This document shows, piece after piece, positions 11,214 to 23,531 of a DNA stretch of 64,000 bases; within the stretch, counting starts at the first letter, position 1; every line of letters starts with the position of its first letter. Position numbers and translations under genes: made by a program. This DNA comes from Casuarius casuarius. Lineage: Eukaryota > Chordata > Aves > Casuariiformes > Casuariidae. The notes below the pieces were generated by a model. It saw nothing but the letters and a program-made list of their open reading frames with translations. It had not been told where the DNA came from and did no database searches. Location: the NCBI GenBank assembly GCA_003342895.1, contig PTFA01000361.1, forward strand, positions 435,580 through 499,579. The letters are read 5' to 3'.

Positions 11214-12515
11214 TGGCCCTAAAATGCAGGGGGAAGACTATAGGGGGCTCATACCCTGTTGTCTAATTATGTGTGAAAAATATCTAAATAGACCATAAAA
11301 GCAGTATTAATGAATAAGGGAAAAATCACTTTCGCTAGAAAGTTTAAAACCTCCTAAAGGAGCCTCTCTTGTGATCTCTGTGTAACACTTATTTAAGATC
11401 CTAATTGTGACAATATGCTGAAATGAAATGGTAGTTTAATAGAAACACATGCTTCTGCAAGGTGTGGGATAATGCTGATGCCCAAAGCTGTGTGTGTCTG
11501 ACTTATCCTAGATGATAAGGGTTGGAGTGAGACATCTGTTTCTGAAAACATGTCTATAAAAATATTTGAATATGTACTTTCATTAGTGCCACGTTAGATC
11601 TGTGATTATGGGACCTAGTTCATAATTCACTGTGGTGAGGTAATTTCAAACTAATATTTTTCAAAAATAGAACTCAGATTAGTTGAATTATGAATATATA
11701 TTTCATAATGAATTATTTGATTATATTTAGATTGATATTTTTCCCCAGCTTCAGTATTAATTTAGTTTGGTAATTAACAAAAGCAGGAACTAATTTGCTA
11801 TGGTGGCTGACTGGCCTGTGATGAAATATGACTTAGAATTTAAAATATTTTATCTTTTAAAATATATTTCTTTTCAACATTAAATGTTACTTACCAAAAC
11901 ACAGCTATTGATAATTTTTCAACACTAAGTATTTCTGGAAAAAATAACTCTTCACCTTTCTGAGAGAACACAAATCGGAACTCTAAACCTGTATAATGCA
12001 ACTTAATTTCTGAACACTGATCCTCAAAGAAAAATTTGTGTAGTGCCTAAAATAAAACACTGGCAATTCTCTAAGTAACACCCAGAAGAGCAACATTTTT
12101 GAGTTCCCTTGTCTCGTTTATCCCTTTATTGCTGTTTCTCCCATCCTAGGTAGATTTTTAAATACCTGCTATTCAGGCAGAGGCAAGTAATTAGTATGTA
12201 AATCTTACTTTTATGAGTGCAATCATGTAATAGTAGGCACAGAACTGTAAAAATTTAAAGGTTCCTTCTAAGAAGGCTTACGTACTTAAATATAATTAGA
12301 CAGCCAGACTTTGAAACAAATATTTTAAAACCTGTTTGTTGTATAATGACTTCTGTGTTTTCATATGAAATGATTTTGCAAATTTCTGAAAGCTCTTTGA
12401 TGCCGAGCCTCTGTCTGTACACTACCAGTCATAATGAGATTGTAACTTATGATTAGGGTGTCTAGGCATAATTATTATGCAAGTACTATGCAATACTGTT
12501 TTTTTAGAACTTTTT

Positions 12516-12632
12516 AAAGTTTTAATATTCTTTATATTTATTTTTTATTAATTAATTTAAATATATTTATATTTATTTTAATATTCTTTAAACTAAATAT
12601 AAAGTTTTTAATATTCTTTAAAGAATATTAAA
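12516..12632. repeat. AT-rich local triplication with a 26-bp perfect palindrome
   Basis: The string TTTTAATATTCTTTA occurs at about 12519, 12576 and 12606 within 110 bases of almost pure A+T. The third copy is completed into a perfect 26-bp palindrome at 12607-12632 (TTTAATATTC, TTTAAA, GAATATTAAA). Local duplication followed by inversion, or replication slippage, would explain it. Confidence 0.65.
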
Positions 12633-13627
12633 GCTGGCCCTGCTAAATGCGTTCACACTAATCAGAAAAAGTATTGTTCTATTGTTCTGTACCAGAATTT
12701 AAGAAAACTTAAAATACTCTATGGAAGAACATGTTTATTTTGAGTACTTCTACTTTCAGATACATTTCATGTAGTATACCTTACTCATCAGAAAGTTTTG
12801 TTTGCTATTAAACAAGATGGATTTGAGACTTTTAATGTTATTGAGAATGGAGAAAGGAAGAAGTGGATTTATGTCCAGCTAGTTTAATTCTGAATAGTGC
12901 TTCAGTTCTAAAAGACTAACAACTGTACTGTCAAGAAAATACAATATCCTGCAGACAGCTTAGGGAGACAGCACCATTATACAGCTTGGAGAACCAGAAT
13001 GGCCAGATTATTCTCACTGACTTGATCATCAGCATGAATGAATGATATTCTGTTTTCAATAATCAAATTATTGACTGGACTAACAAATACAGAATTTGGT
13101 CATAGAAAGATGGTGAATTTTGAGACTTAGTCTCATAGCATTTTGAAGGGAGAAAAGCTTCCTTTACACCTTAAGCCAACTGCCTTCAGAATTCCAAATG
13201 GTTTTAATGTTACACTGGCAGCTTTTAGAACTAGTGTCACATAGTAGCTTTAAATAAAAAGCTTGCACTGTACATATTTTTACTTATTCTCAAAGCTATG
13301 TTTTTCGTTGAGCTAAATTTATTTGGTTTTGGGGAAACATCTGTTCTTCAGTATCATTATGATGTAGGCTTAAAAGGCACGCCAGTATCTAAATATAGAA
13401 GCACAATTCACTGTAACAACAAGCAATCCAGGCAACTCTAAACAGTTTCTTGAACAGTTTCCTTATTCTGACTTTTTCATATCAGGAACAGAAAACAGCT
13501 TTGCAGCAATTTATTGGAAGTTGTAATGTTTGAGCATGTTTGGATTAGATACAAAGTGAGTTCCCAATCATGGGGCTGTTCATCAGATAAGCTCCATCTC
13601 CATGATGGGAGCAGTGCCTCAGCATGA

Positions 13628-13674
13628 GTTTGTGGTGTGTTGTGTGGTGTGTTTGTGTGTGTGTNTGTGTGTGG
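13628..13674. repeat. Imperfect TG microsatellite
   Basis: A TG-rich tract with interruptions and one ambiguous base (N at 13665). The N suggests length or base polymorphism, or poor consensus in the assembly. Confidence 0.8.
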
Positions 13675-14034
13675 GTTTTTATCTCCAATGATTTTGGTCT
13701 GTATCAGGTCTTTGGGGTGTGGGGGGGGAGTGCTAACATAAATGCTCCCAGAAACCTTCTGGTTATGACTACCAGCCACAGCATTGAAACTGAGTATATT
13801 GAACTCTTGGTTATCTGTTAGTGGATCATCCATGTTCAGTGTTAGCAGTGCTGTAAATGTGGACCTGCCCCAGTTGGCTTCCTGTGAGCAAGCTTAGGTC
13901 AGAAAGCAGCATAGCTTCTCTTATGTGATGCTGACTGGTTTTAGGTCAGGTTTAGTTAGACAATTTCTGTACATTCATAGTCAACAGTATCACTGGCCTC
14001 TTTTGCATCTCATTGAGTGCTCTTCTGTAACTTA

Positions 14035-14050
14035 ATACATGTACATGTAT
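14035..14050. repeat. 16-bp perfect palindrome ATACATGTACATGTAT
   Basis: The string is identical to its reverse complement and is built of two overlapping ACATGT units. Half-sites of this kind can bind p53-family or nuclear factors, but no function is claimed. Confidence 0.5.
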
Positions 14051-15242
14051 ATTATCCATGTTTTTTTCCTGATTATTTGACCCTTGTATTGCCTTGTATA
14101 ATTGAGAATTAACTGTGCTGTTTAAATTGTGGGGGGGAGGAGGAAACGGAGAATGACACCCTATGAAGTGACAACTGTATAGTATATCAGCTTCAGTTTC
14201 CATCTGGTCTGAAGGTGTAATTTCTGTGGAGGATATACTGCCATCCATCACTATCAATTCAAAACAGTATAAAGCTCCATATCTAAAGGAAACTGTTGGA
14301 ATCACTTAACCCTTTATACAGGAAAATAAAAGGCAGATTTGGCTGTTGTTGATAGCTGTTTTTTTGTTTTTGTTTTTTGTGTGTGGTGGGTTTTTTTTGA
14401 GAAGCTAGAGTTGTGAAGCCAACTAGACTTGAACTCATCTGAGAACTTGTAAGTGGTATATGCAGCCTTAACGCAGGAAACATTTCTAATCATATCTGTG
14501 TAGTATTTTAAAGTACTTACAGGAACACTGCTGATACACTGAACTTATTTAAAGTATTTGAGAAAATTGTGTGTGAAATGTGTGTGGGGGGGTTCAGTCT
14601 GCTGTCATTACTTCAGAATTACATGAAAATATTCTAGTCTTTTGGGCTTTTTATGGTCTACCATCTACATGAACTGGGAGTAATCCTTCTAGAATTGAAG
14701 TTTGAATGAGAATGAAAGTACTCACAAGCCTGTCATTCATTAGTTTGGTACAATTTGATAAACATTTCCAGGTTAGTTAGGTATTATGCCTAAATGTTCA
14801 ATCTGGAAGCCATTAGGAAAGCAGCACAAATGCAGAGGAGCTAGGCTTAACGTGACTGCAAAGGCTGGGAAATGACTTTAATGCTTTCCCTGAAAAAGAC
14901 AATGTAATCCTTTGTCTTCAAGTAACTTTTAAGACGTTGTACAGTCATACAGCTGTGGTGTGTCTGTGTGTGGTGTTTTTTAACAAGTAATTTACTGGGA
15001 TCTGTTTAGGGTAGTGCTTACCTGGGGAATTGAATCTCAGACTGTCTAGGTGGTTAGTCACTGACCAGGTAGTGATGGGAGTCTCTTCAGCTGGATGAGA
15101 TGAGACTCCACAAAATGGTTTTTTTCTGCTGTTTATGCATGATCTGTTTCTATTGGTTACCTTAAACTCCGTACAAAACATCTCCTGACTTCATTTCATA
15201 TGTACAAAAGACTGGGCTACGTGACCATATCTGCATCTGCAG

Positions 15243-15418
15243 GAACAGTTTCTGCTGCCTGGAGGAAGTCTGTGGGAATGGCAGATCCTCTGCCCAGGAT
15301 GCTGATCATACATTTAAACATAGGAGTAGTGCTTATCAGCTGGCCTCTGCATAGCAAGAGCTGCCTGCGGAAATCTCTGGGACTGTCCAAAATTCACACC
15401 TGGAGAAGTCCTGTAACA
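15243..15418 (+). CDS. Weak candidate exon, unrecognised product
   Basis: A 176-base segment with an acceptor at 15241-15242 (ATCTGCATCTGCAG) and a GTAAGT donor at 15419. One frame is open throughout (58 codons after two leading bases) and the other two contain stops. The peptide has no recognisable motif and the acceptor pyrimidine tract is poor. It is listed because the donor is consensus and the open frame is longer than neighbouring chance frames. It is most likely a pseudo-exon. Confidence 0.12.
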
Positions 15419-15959
15419 GTAAGTCAGCTGCCTTGGCGTAAGGGCAGCTGAGGGTTCAGTCACCACAGTCTCAAGTCAGACCTTTGTCTCAGATCAGTCC
15501 GTTGTCTCATCTATGCAGAGGTTAGCTGAGGAGTTCCTGGACCACCCTAGGAGTTGCTGACTAAGCGTGTTGGATATGCACACAGACACAGCTCTGATAC
15601 CTAGCTGCATCAGAATCATAACTATAGCACAAACTCAAAATTCATCTTTTTTATCATAACTTAAATTCCATAGATTTTGCCACAACATACAGTACATTGT
15701 TTTAGACCATAATCTGATAGTAAAAGCAAGATAAAGGAGCTGATTCATACTTAAAGTNTGTGAGGAAAATGTTAGTGTTTTGCATTTTATGTGAAAACAC
15801 AGTATGTGCTAGCTGTAGTTTCTGTAGTAGTGATTATTGCTAACTTTATATGCTGTTAGTGGCAATGGCTGTAATGTTTCAAGCAGGTTACTAATACAGC
15901 TTATGAAATTGGAGGCCATTATTCTGATGGCAGAAATGGTGTGAGAAAAGTCAGTACTT

Positions 15960-16140
15960 CATCGAGACAGAGTTAAGCAACAGAAAAATGCAGGAAGCCT
16001 CTGAGCTTTCACTTGGTGAAGACTGGGAGAGTATTGCCATAGACATGTTCTTCTATAGCCATTTGCTTTTAGCTATCAGAGGTGAGGTGTTGGGCTATAT
16101 GGATCTTGGCTGTTACGCTAAACAAATGCCAGACTTGGTA
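15960..16140 (+). mobile_element. Old CR1 LINE 3' fragment, plus strand
   Basis: The stretch ending in GTGTTGGGCTATATGGATCT (about 16088-16107), preceded by a TAGCTATCAGAGG string, aligns by eye with the CR1 tail wording GATACTGGGCTAGATGGACC preceded by CACTGTCAGAG. It is highly diverged, consistent with an ancient amniote insertion. The chance frame at 15988-16194 lies within it and should not be read as a gene. Confidence 0.5.
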
Positions 16141-16274
16141 GGACATACAGCAGTTGTATCTGCAAATTTAAAGAGAAAATCGGACCTAAACTGAAGCAGC
16201 TAATGACTTGGAAATTTGCTGGACTCTTTGGGTTTTTTTTTTTTGAGAAATGTTAGTGCATATCTGTAAACAGT

Positions 16275-16331
16275 GGTGTATGTGTGTATGTATATATAAT
16301 ATATGTGTATATATATGTATGCGCACACACA
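16275..16331. repeat. TG/TA/CA mixed dinucleotide microsatellite
   Basis: An imperfect TGTATG and TATATA tract passes into GCGCACACAC, largely alternating pyrimidine-purine. Confidence 0.8.
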
Positions 16332-16559
16332 GAACTTGTTAGCCTTTGTTACATGATCTAAGGGTGAAATCCTATCCTCCTAACTTAAATTCATCTGTGC
16401 CAGAATTTGAACTATTTGGAACAGAGTAGCAAGCTAGCCTTCCTAGTACAACTGTTTGTTTTTCCTATTTTGCTTGATGATGAGAAATAAGAACTGCCTG
16501 AAAACCAATCCAGTGAAGTATATTTAAGAAGTGGGAGATCTTGGTTCTGGTTTTTAGTT

Positions 16560-16830
16560 TGGCCNTAACACAGTCTCAGTTGCTTCTGTTCTGTGTACTG
16601 GATGCTGCCCTAGGTGCCAGCGCCGAGGGCGTGCTTTGTGAAAGTTCCCATCCACTCAGAGCCCCTGTGCAGCAGGGAAAGGCTGGGAGAACTGGTACGC
16701 AACATCATGCTCTCTGAGTCTGCAGTCTATAGTAAATCGTCATGAGCCCTGCTCAGCCAGCTCTTCTAATACAGAGGTTGAATTTGGATCTCCCACCGCT
16801 TAAGTATGTGCTCTAACTACCACACTGTTG
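16560..16830 (-). mobile_element. Possible tRNA-derived SINE relic
   Basis: Read on the minus strand from about 16823, the sequence gives GTGGTAGTTAGAGCACATAC followed by GGGAGATCCAAATTCAAC. These resemble the A-box and B-box region of tRNA-derived SINEs (MIR-like amniote families: GTGGTTAGAGCAC, then GGGAGACCCAGGTTCAA). The downstream body is not recognisable to me, so the 3' limit is a guess. At 16535-16560 on the plus strand a similar GTGGGAGATCTTGGTTC string occurs, so two copies in opposite orientation are possible. Confidence 0.4.
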
Positions 16831-19800
16831 AGAAGAAAGTGGGCAGGAGTACTATTTCTGCTTCCTCTCATGGAACTGGTTGTGATCCACGTCACATCTG
16901 ACTTTTCCAGTTCTTCTAGACAGTTTGGGTAGAAGTCAGGTGCTTCATTGTATCTCTCTGGAGAGCTGTGGAGCCTTAGGCAGAAGACAAGTGTTTGTCT
17001 ACCCAGAATGTGTGCTTCTGAGTATAGAGGGATGAATGAGGTCAACTCCTTAGGTAATTCTAAGGCTAAATTGGGAGTTGTTTAGTGTATTTAGGTATCT
17101 GCCTACATCCTGTGACTACCTGATGCTACAAACTGAATTGCTGTTCAGGATTTAAGTGGGATAACGTGGGTTAATATAAGGTTTATTACTAACTTCCCAG
17201 CCTGAAGTTATAATCTGCTTTACTAATGGCAAAACTTTGTGTTGTGTTATACTATCCCCCAGCGGTGTGAATAATTCACCAGAATGGCACATTGGACTCA
17301 TGTAGCTTAATTTCATAGGACTATTGATAGTTCTCCAAATAAATTCATATTTGCATTAAAGCGTTAAAAATCAGTTCATACCACTGTATTGTTTATGTAT
17401 ATCATAAATGCTATAAAAGAGCTACTCATAAAATAGAAGGGAAAAAACAAAACAATTACACTGACTGAGTGCAACTCCTGGTTTGGACATCGCATTTGTG
17501 AATAGTAAACATTGATTTGATGTCAAAATATTTTTAACAGGATTACAAAATGCAAATGGCTTTATGTAAGACAGATTACCTATGGTTTTAATACAGGATT
17601 GCTCTTAAGCCAGAGGCTACATTTTACTGGGTTATGTCTGTCTGTTTACAACCTAGCACATTCGGATTAGGCTCTGCAGAATACTGTTTTCCAAATCTCG
17701 ATATTTCGAGGTTAGATCATTCATTTCATTTTTGAGTTTAAAGTTACAAACTTAAAATCTGAATAGTGATTTTTCAGTAACTTTCAGGATGGATAGCTTC
17801 TTCGTCTAGGATCATTACAAACAGCCTGTTATGTGTAGGTAAGATCAGAAACTGCTTTTCTTCATCATACCCACTATACCCACTATAATTATTTTCTTTC
17901 CTAAGGCAGAGGACTACTCAGTTCCCAAAACAGCACAAGACCTAATGCATTTCCTGTACAGTAGACAGTATATGGATGAAATGTCATATTGCAAAGCAGA
18001 TCAGTGAAATGTTAGTTTTGTGTTGAAATACAAGGAAAATCTTACAAGCAGTTAAACTCTAAATAATTTATGAAAGGCCTCATACATACAGTACTGCAAG
18101 TTCTTGACCTTTTGGTGAATGAAATTTCAGGAAGCTCACNCAGCTGGTGCAGAACAGCTTCATGTGACTCTACATTGTTGTCATTGCTTTATTCTCTGAA
18201 TGCCTGAAATGTGCCACTCCCTGTTAGGGGGACAGGAGAAAGGAACTCTCTTACATAGGCAGTGTTTCTGTTTAGAAAGCTAAGATCTTTGAAGTACTCA
18301 GCAGGCTCTGTTCTCTAACAGGTTTAACAGGAAGCATGCCTTTTTCTCCAACTACTTTCAGTTTTTGTATTTTACTGTGGCTAATGCTCAGTTTCAGTCA
18401 AGTGTGTTGACATCTAGTTCAGGCACCAAGGCTTCTACCAAACGTTTATTATGCTGGTGTTTTCCCAGAGAGGAAGCATTTGGCAGCATTTCCTGCATCA
18501 CAAGGTGAATATAGTATATACAGGCTAAGAAAGGAAAAGTAGAAACTTCAGAGGAAGGAATGGATTTAAACAGTAGTAAACTATTCATATTGCATATAAG
18601 AAATGTGAAAGCAAAAAATAATTATAGCTTACTCTTAGATAAAGTTTATTCCCTCTTGTTTTAAAGAATTAATAAATGTTTTCTTACATCCTGTGACTTC
18701 TGTTCTTATCTCTCTTTTCCCAGTGGTTCAGTTTTCACTTCTAAACAGTTCTGTTCTCAGAGGATCAAAGTATGGCTTCCATATGCTGCAGATCATAAGG
18801 AATTTGAACACTATGGAGACAATTAGAGCCTACCTCTGTAAGAGAAATTCTTCTAGTATTCTCAATCTACCATTTCTAGGCAGTGTGCAGGTGGATACTG
18901 ATGTGCTCCAGGGTGGGGAATATTCATTTCTGAGAGACCTGAGAAGAGAGATGCTGACTATCAGGAGTTTTTGATGAAAATTCCTGGTAGAAAGTGGCTG
19001 GAGGCTATCTTAAGAAAAGCTCCTTTTAAATGATTATGTATGATTTGTACTTCAGAGGTGAAAATCTAATGAAGTAGGAAGTTCAAGTTTTCTTAAATAT
19101 CAAGGAACCAACTGAAAAAGCCCATGGCTTCCTGTTAGGCTCTATTCTCCTTGTTCCCTTCAGTTTCAAATAGACAGGAATCAGTCCTGGAGACGTGGTG
19201 CACTCAGCTCTTAAATGACAATCTGATTAAGGACNTAGCTGTGATTTGCATGGGTCTCAGATCTTGAATATATAGGACTAGTGGTGGTAATGTTTCCTAG
19301 TTTTGCTCATGGTCTCTGTTATGGTCCTCACTGTCCTAGGCACCTGCAGAATGTGCTGTGTCTAAAAGTGACCTATCTGGAAACAGAGGAGAGGGATAGT
19401 GTTTGGAAGGGGAGAATGAAACCTATATAAAATCTTCTGTCAGCTTGTTACAGGCAGCAGTGATGCAGTTATTTCTTTTAGGTTAAAAACGAAATGCAGG
19501 TGTTATCAATTAAATAATCTTACTCACAGTGGAAGAGTATACTTCCTTATCTCATTTGTCTGAAATAAGGAGAAATGGTTTATTTGGTTCTTTCTTCCAC
19601 CTCTTGCAGTTTGGTGGTCCCACACTTGCCCCAAACCTGTTCAATGCACTATTTTAAGGGTATTTGAGCAAATAAGATTCTCCTGGGTTGTGTGAGAAAT
19701 ACTATCAAAGTAAGTGCTTAAAATTGTATTTCAAAGTGGCAGTTTTGAAGTGTCGCAAATGTACATGCAGTATAGACCAACTAGGCTGTTCTTGTTTGCC

Positions 19801-20615
19801 ACTAGACTTACAGATCATGAATTTTTGATAAGACCAAGCTGTTAATTTTTCTTAATCTGTGTGGCTCAGGACTATAGACATAACGTGCTTAAACAAGCCT
19901 TATGGAGAATTTTAAAATAAACTAAAAGCCGGAGAGGAGAATAACAGGGAATTTTGTCATGTGGACTCTTCCTTATTGCTGGATTAATGTTAGTGCACTT
20001 GTTGAACTTTGTGGATTTAAGCTGCCTCCTATGGTAAATGTCTCATGAGAGAGGGTGAAGCAGGAGGAAATACACCTACAATGTAGTTGCTTCCCTCTGT
20101 TCTTCCCCTCTCCTCCCTGCATCAGCAGCTGATTCTGCATGGAGAGGAGGAGGAAGAATTGTACCATCTTTCTGAAATGCATTGGGCACAGCATTGCCAA
20201 ATGTTTTCTGTGCTGAACCTAATGAATCTATAAAAGGCAAAATGATATGCACTGAATGTTTGTGCACTTGTGGGCATTTAAATGAAATGGTTATCATTTC
20301 TGCACGAAACTTAGGTACTCACCCTGGCTTTGCGTTACTGGGAATTATTTGAAATCCACACTGTTTTTGTTTGTGTCTGTTCCTCTGGAGAAGGATTTAT
20401 CTTGCAGAGTCCCTAGAATAAAGTAGTCCTGTACTTAATAGGATAACCTTATGATGGTCAGGCAATAGGGAGCAAAACTTGCTACTCTTCCATATGTCTT
20501 GAATACACAGAGTAGTTTGAGGCCTAATTTCTTCCCTTTCCCCTCCCCTACCTTTTCTTGAAGTAGATCTTCTGAAGTTTGACAGGTGAGCTCATAATGC
20601 AACTCTTCTTTTTTT

Positions 20616-20645
20616 NNNNNNNNNNNNNNNNNNNNNNNNNNNNNN
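20616..20645. other. Assembly gap, 30 N
   Basis: A run of 30 ambiguous bases directly follows a run of nine or so T. The gap probably marks an unresolved homopolymer or low-complexity tract. Translations across it are meaningless. Confidence 0.95.
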
Positions 20646-23509
20646 GAGCAGGAGGGAATATGTAAGGTCTGTCTCTATCCCATTGAGTGGCCTTTGTACA
20701 GAGGAAGATGAAAGTATTTCTATCTGTTGTTTCTGATATGAAAACTCTAAAAAAATCTTTAGACTATATCCATAAAGAATGTTAGAGCAAAGGGCTACCA
20801 TGGAATAGGGCAGCTCTTCTTCATTATGAAATGACTTCAATTAGAAGAACATTTTTTAGGTTTTTAAGCTAAATTAACCATAGATTTTTCTTTGCTTGGT
20901 GTGTATTAACTTGTACACTTCGTCTTATGAAAGATGCACCTTTTCTACAAAAGGTATGTCTAGCAATGCCTCATGTTTAGAACAGTGTATATTCTTCTGT
21001 AATATCTTTTGAATTTCCATTTTAAGAGTGAGGTCTAGGAATCTTGCCCTTGTACATGCATACTTTCAGAAATATATTTTTCACTGCAGTTGATGTTGCA
21101 CTTGACATGTACTTCAGTCTTTTAAATTGGAAAATGTCATGTTCAATATTCTAAGCCTTGCTATAAAAAATAGCTAAACCTACCATTTTGGTTCTGAACT
21201 AATCCATTCTGTAGTTTAATATAAATACCTGATATTCTCATGGCATTCTGTTCTCTTAATGAGCTAATTGTAACTCTTAATTTTCTAGTAGTCGTGTATA
21301 TGCATAGATTTTTCCTGGGACATATGGGGTACAAATGAAGAGACTTTTGGATTATGAGGTTTTCCTAGCTCTTGTAGCGAAGATGACGACAGTTGATATT
21401 TAAAGATATATTTAGTATCTGTGCATATGACTGAACTTTTCTTGTTTTGAGTTCTTTCATCTGTTTCCAAATTTGTCATTTATTAGTAAATTTATTTAGG
21501 TTCAGGATTGATATGTGTGTTTGATACAAAGATAACTCTTTAAACCCAACATGATTTCTTTTTAGTGTTTGGGTGATCTCAGTGAATGTATGGGACTCTC
21601 TGGTTCTCAGAGTAAACAGTCTATTGGCATGACACAGTCCAAAAGTTTTCATGAATACTTCCTTCTCCAAAGCTTAGCATGCTTTGCCCTTTCTTGCCTG
21701 CAAGTACAAAGCTTTTGATGCATCCAGGGGTCTGAGATGACGTAGCCCTTCACTGTTGCTGGTTCTTGGCCTCTCCAGTTACTTGGAATGTGTGCGAGAT
21801 ATATAAATGTGAAGGTTTGTGAGTACATGTGAAGGAGCAGGTTTGGATTTCTCAAGTCAGAAATTCCTTCCCTTTCTTCTGACTCATGTAGGGAGAGGGT
21901 ATACATAAAGGACAAGAATAGATGCACCTGTGGAGTGACACCTGTTAATTTCTTCCAGGTCCTTATCCCATAAGTTTATTTGCATGACTTCATGAATGCT
22001 GAGGCAGGTGACTGCTCTTCTCATTTGTACAAATGATCCAGAAATTGGAAGTGAGTTGTTTTACAGTAGGACTAAGGTAAATACAGCACATCTGGTCAGT
22101 TCTTTACTACTTCCAGCTCACCTCAGTACATCTCATAAATTGAAGCTATTTTTTGCCTCAGAGAACAGAAAGATGTCTATCAGTCCCGAAAAAGTGGAAC
22201 TAGTGGTTTGCCAGCTCTAAAAAGGTTAGGTCCTGGAGCTGAGTTTCATCTTTCTAGTTGCAGCCTTTCCTTGGAGAGGCTGATCCCAGTCTGACCAAAA
22301 GTTCATGGGTTTGTTTTACTCTGTGGATGGGAGAATAATGATGATCCAGCCTTCTATACCTCTGTTTTCCAAAGCTGTGTTAAACCAGTGCAGCCCAGTC
22401 TGCATTACTGCTTATTCAGNCTGTTCTGACAACTCAGACCATCAGCTGTAGATGATATCACCTAATTCCACTTTGAAATGGAAGAGAATGGGTGGTAGTG
22501 AACCTACTGACAAGAGCTGTTTTGCCTAGAATAATGCAAATAATGCATCCTAACCCAGTGAGCAGGGAGCTTTTCTCCTGTTTCTACAGGTCTTTGTTTC
22601 TTTTCCTGATGGACTGCATATTCTTTCATTTGAGTGATTAGGAGAGCTGCTACTGCTGTCACTCTGAAATGTTAAGTGTACGTCTAGCTGACACTGTTCT
22701 CTTTTGCGTGTAGGAAGAGGCAGGAGAACATGCTTGTTTACATGTCTTTATTGCCCATATTTGTAATGGACAGGAATAAGCTGCTCTAAAGTGATCTGAA
22801 GATCACTGCTTATTCCAGTGCTTTTATCATAAATGCAAGGAAAATCTGGTATCTCAGCATAATAAAACTGCTAAATGTATTGCAAGAAAGGGAGTATTTA
22901 GCAGAAAATGTGTTTTTCAGAGGCAAGTATTATACTTAATATAATCTCTCCCATAGTACTTTTGAGAAAGCAGAAGTCAATTTTTACTAATTCATCATGT
23001 GTTTTGCTGAATCTTAATGCAAAAGTAACTGCATCTTAAATACAGTTTTACAGAGCTCATTAAAAGTCATACTGTCTTTTTTTTCTGGTGAAAGAAATAA
23101 CTTCTATATGTGGGTAAAAATACAGGACTGAAATAGTTTGCAAAAATAAAATTATTTCATAAACATCTCAGGACTAAAGTGTTTCTTTTGAATATTAGTG
23201 TAGCTTACTGAATTATCTCTATATTATAATGTAAAAATATATTTTAAAACTAGTATCAAGATGGCCTTTCGACTTGAGCATACACTACTATTGCATGCAA
23301 TTTTAGTAACTGTAGAAGTTGCTGGATGAGTGAAGCTGCACTCATAAATATGCAAAGAAAAGTACAAATACACTGAAGAAATTCACAAATTTTGATATTT
23401 TAGCCTCATGTCTGCCAAGCCTCAGTCTTAGGCAGTTCTGCCTGCTGAATCACGTGTGGAGAGGAGGACCAGAAGAAAGAGGAGGTTATATAAAGACTCT
23501 TATCTAGCT

Positions 23510-23531
23510 CACTGCTCACTGGTGAGCAGTG
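23510..23531. repeat. 10-bp inverted repeat with a 2-base spacer
   Basis: CACTGCTCAC (23510-23519), TG, GTGAGCAGTG (23522-23531). Flanking AGCT on each side can extend the stem with a two-base bulge. It lies 16 bases downstream of a TATATAAA string (23487-23494). Confidence 0.6.

Larger units (their letters stand above)
11230..15242. other. AT-rich non-coding DNA
   Basis: No gene seen. Contains the TTTTAATATTCTTTA triplication and palindrome (12516-12632), a TG microsatellite (13628-13674) and the 14035-14050 palindrome. Confidence 0.7.

Noticed and set aside
19610..19709. Excellent acceptor (TTCTTTCTTCCACCTCTTGCAG region) with a GTAAGT donor
   Set aside because: All three frames contain stops across the 100 bases, so it is not a coding exon, and nothing else supports an untranslated exon.
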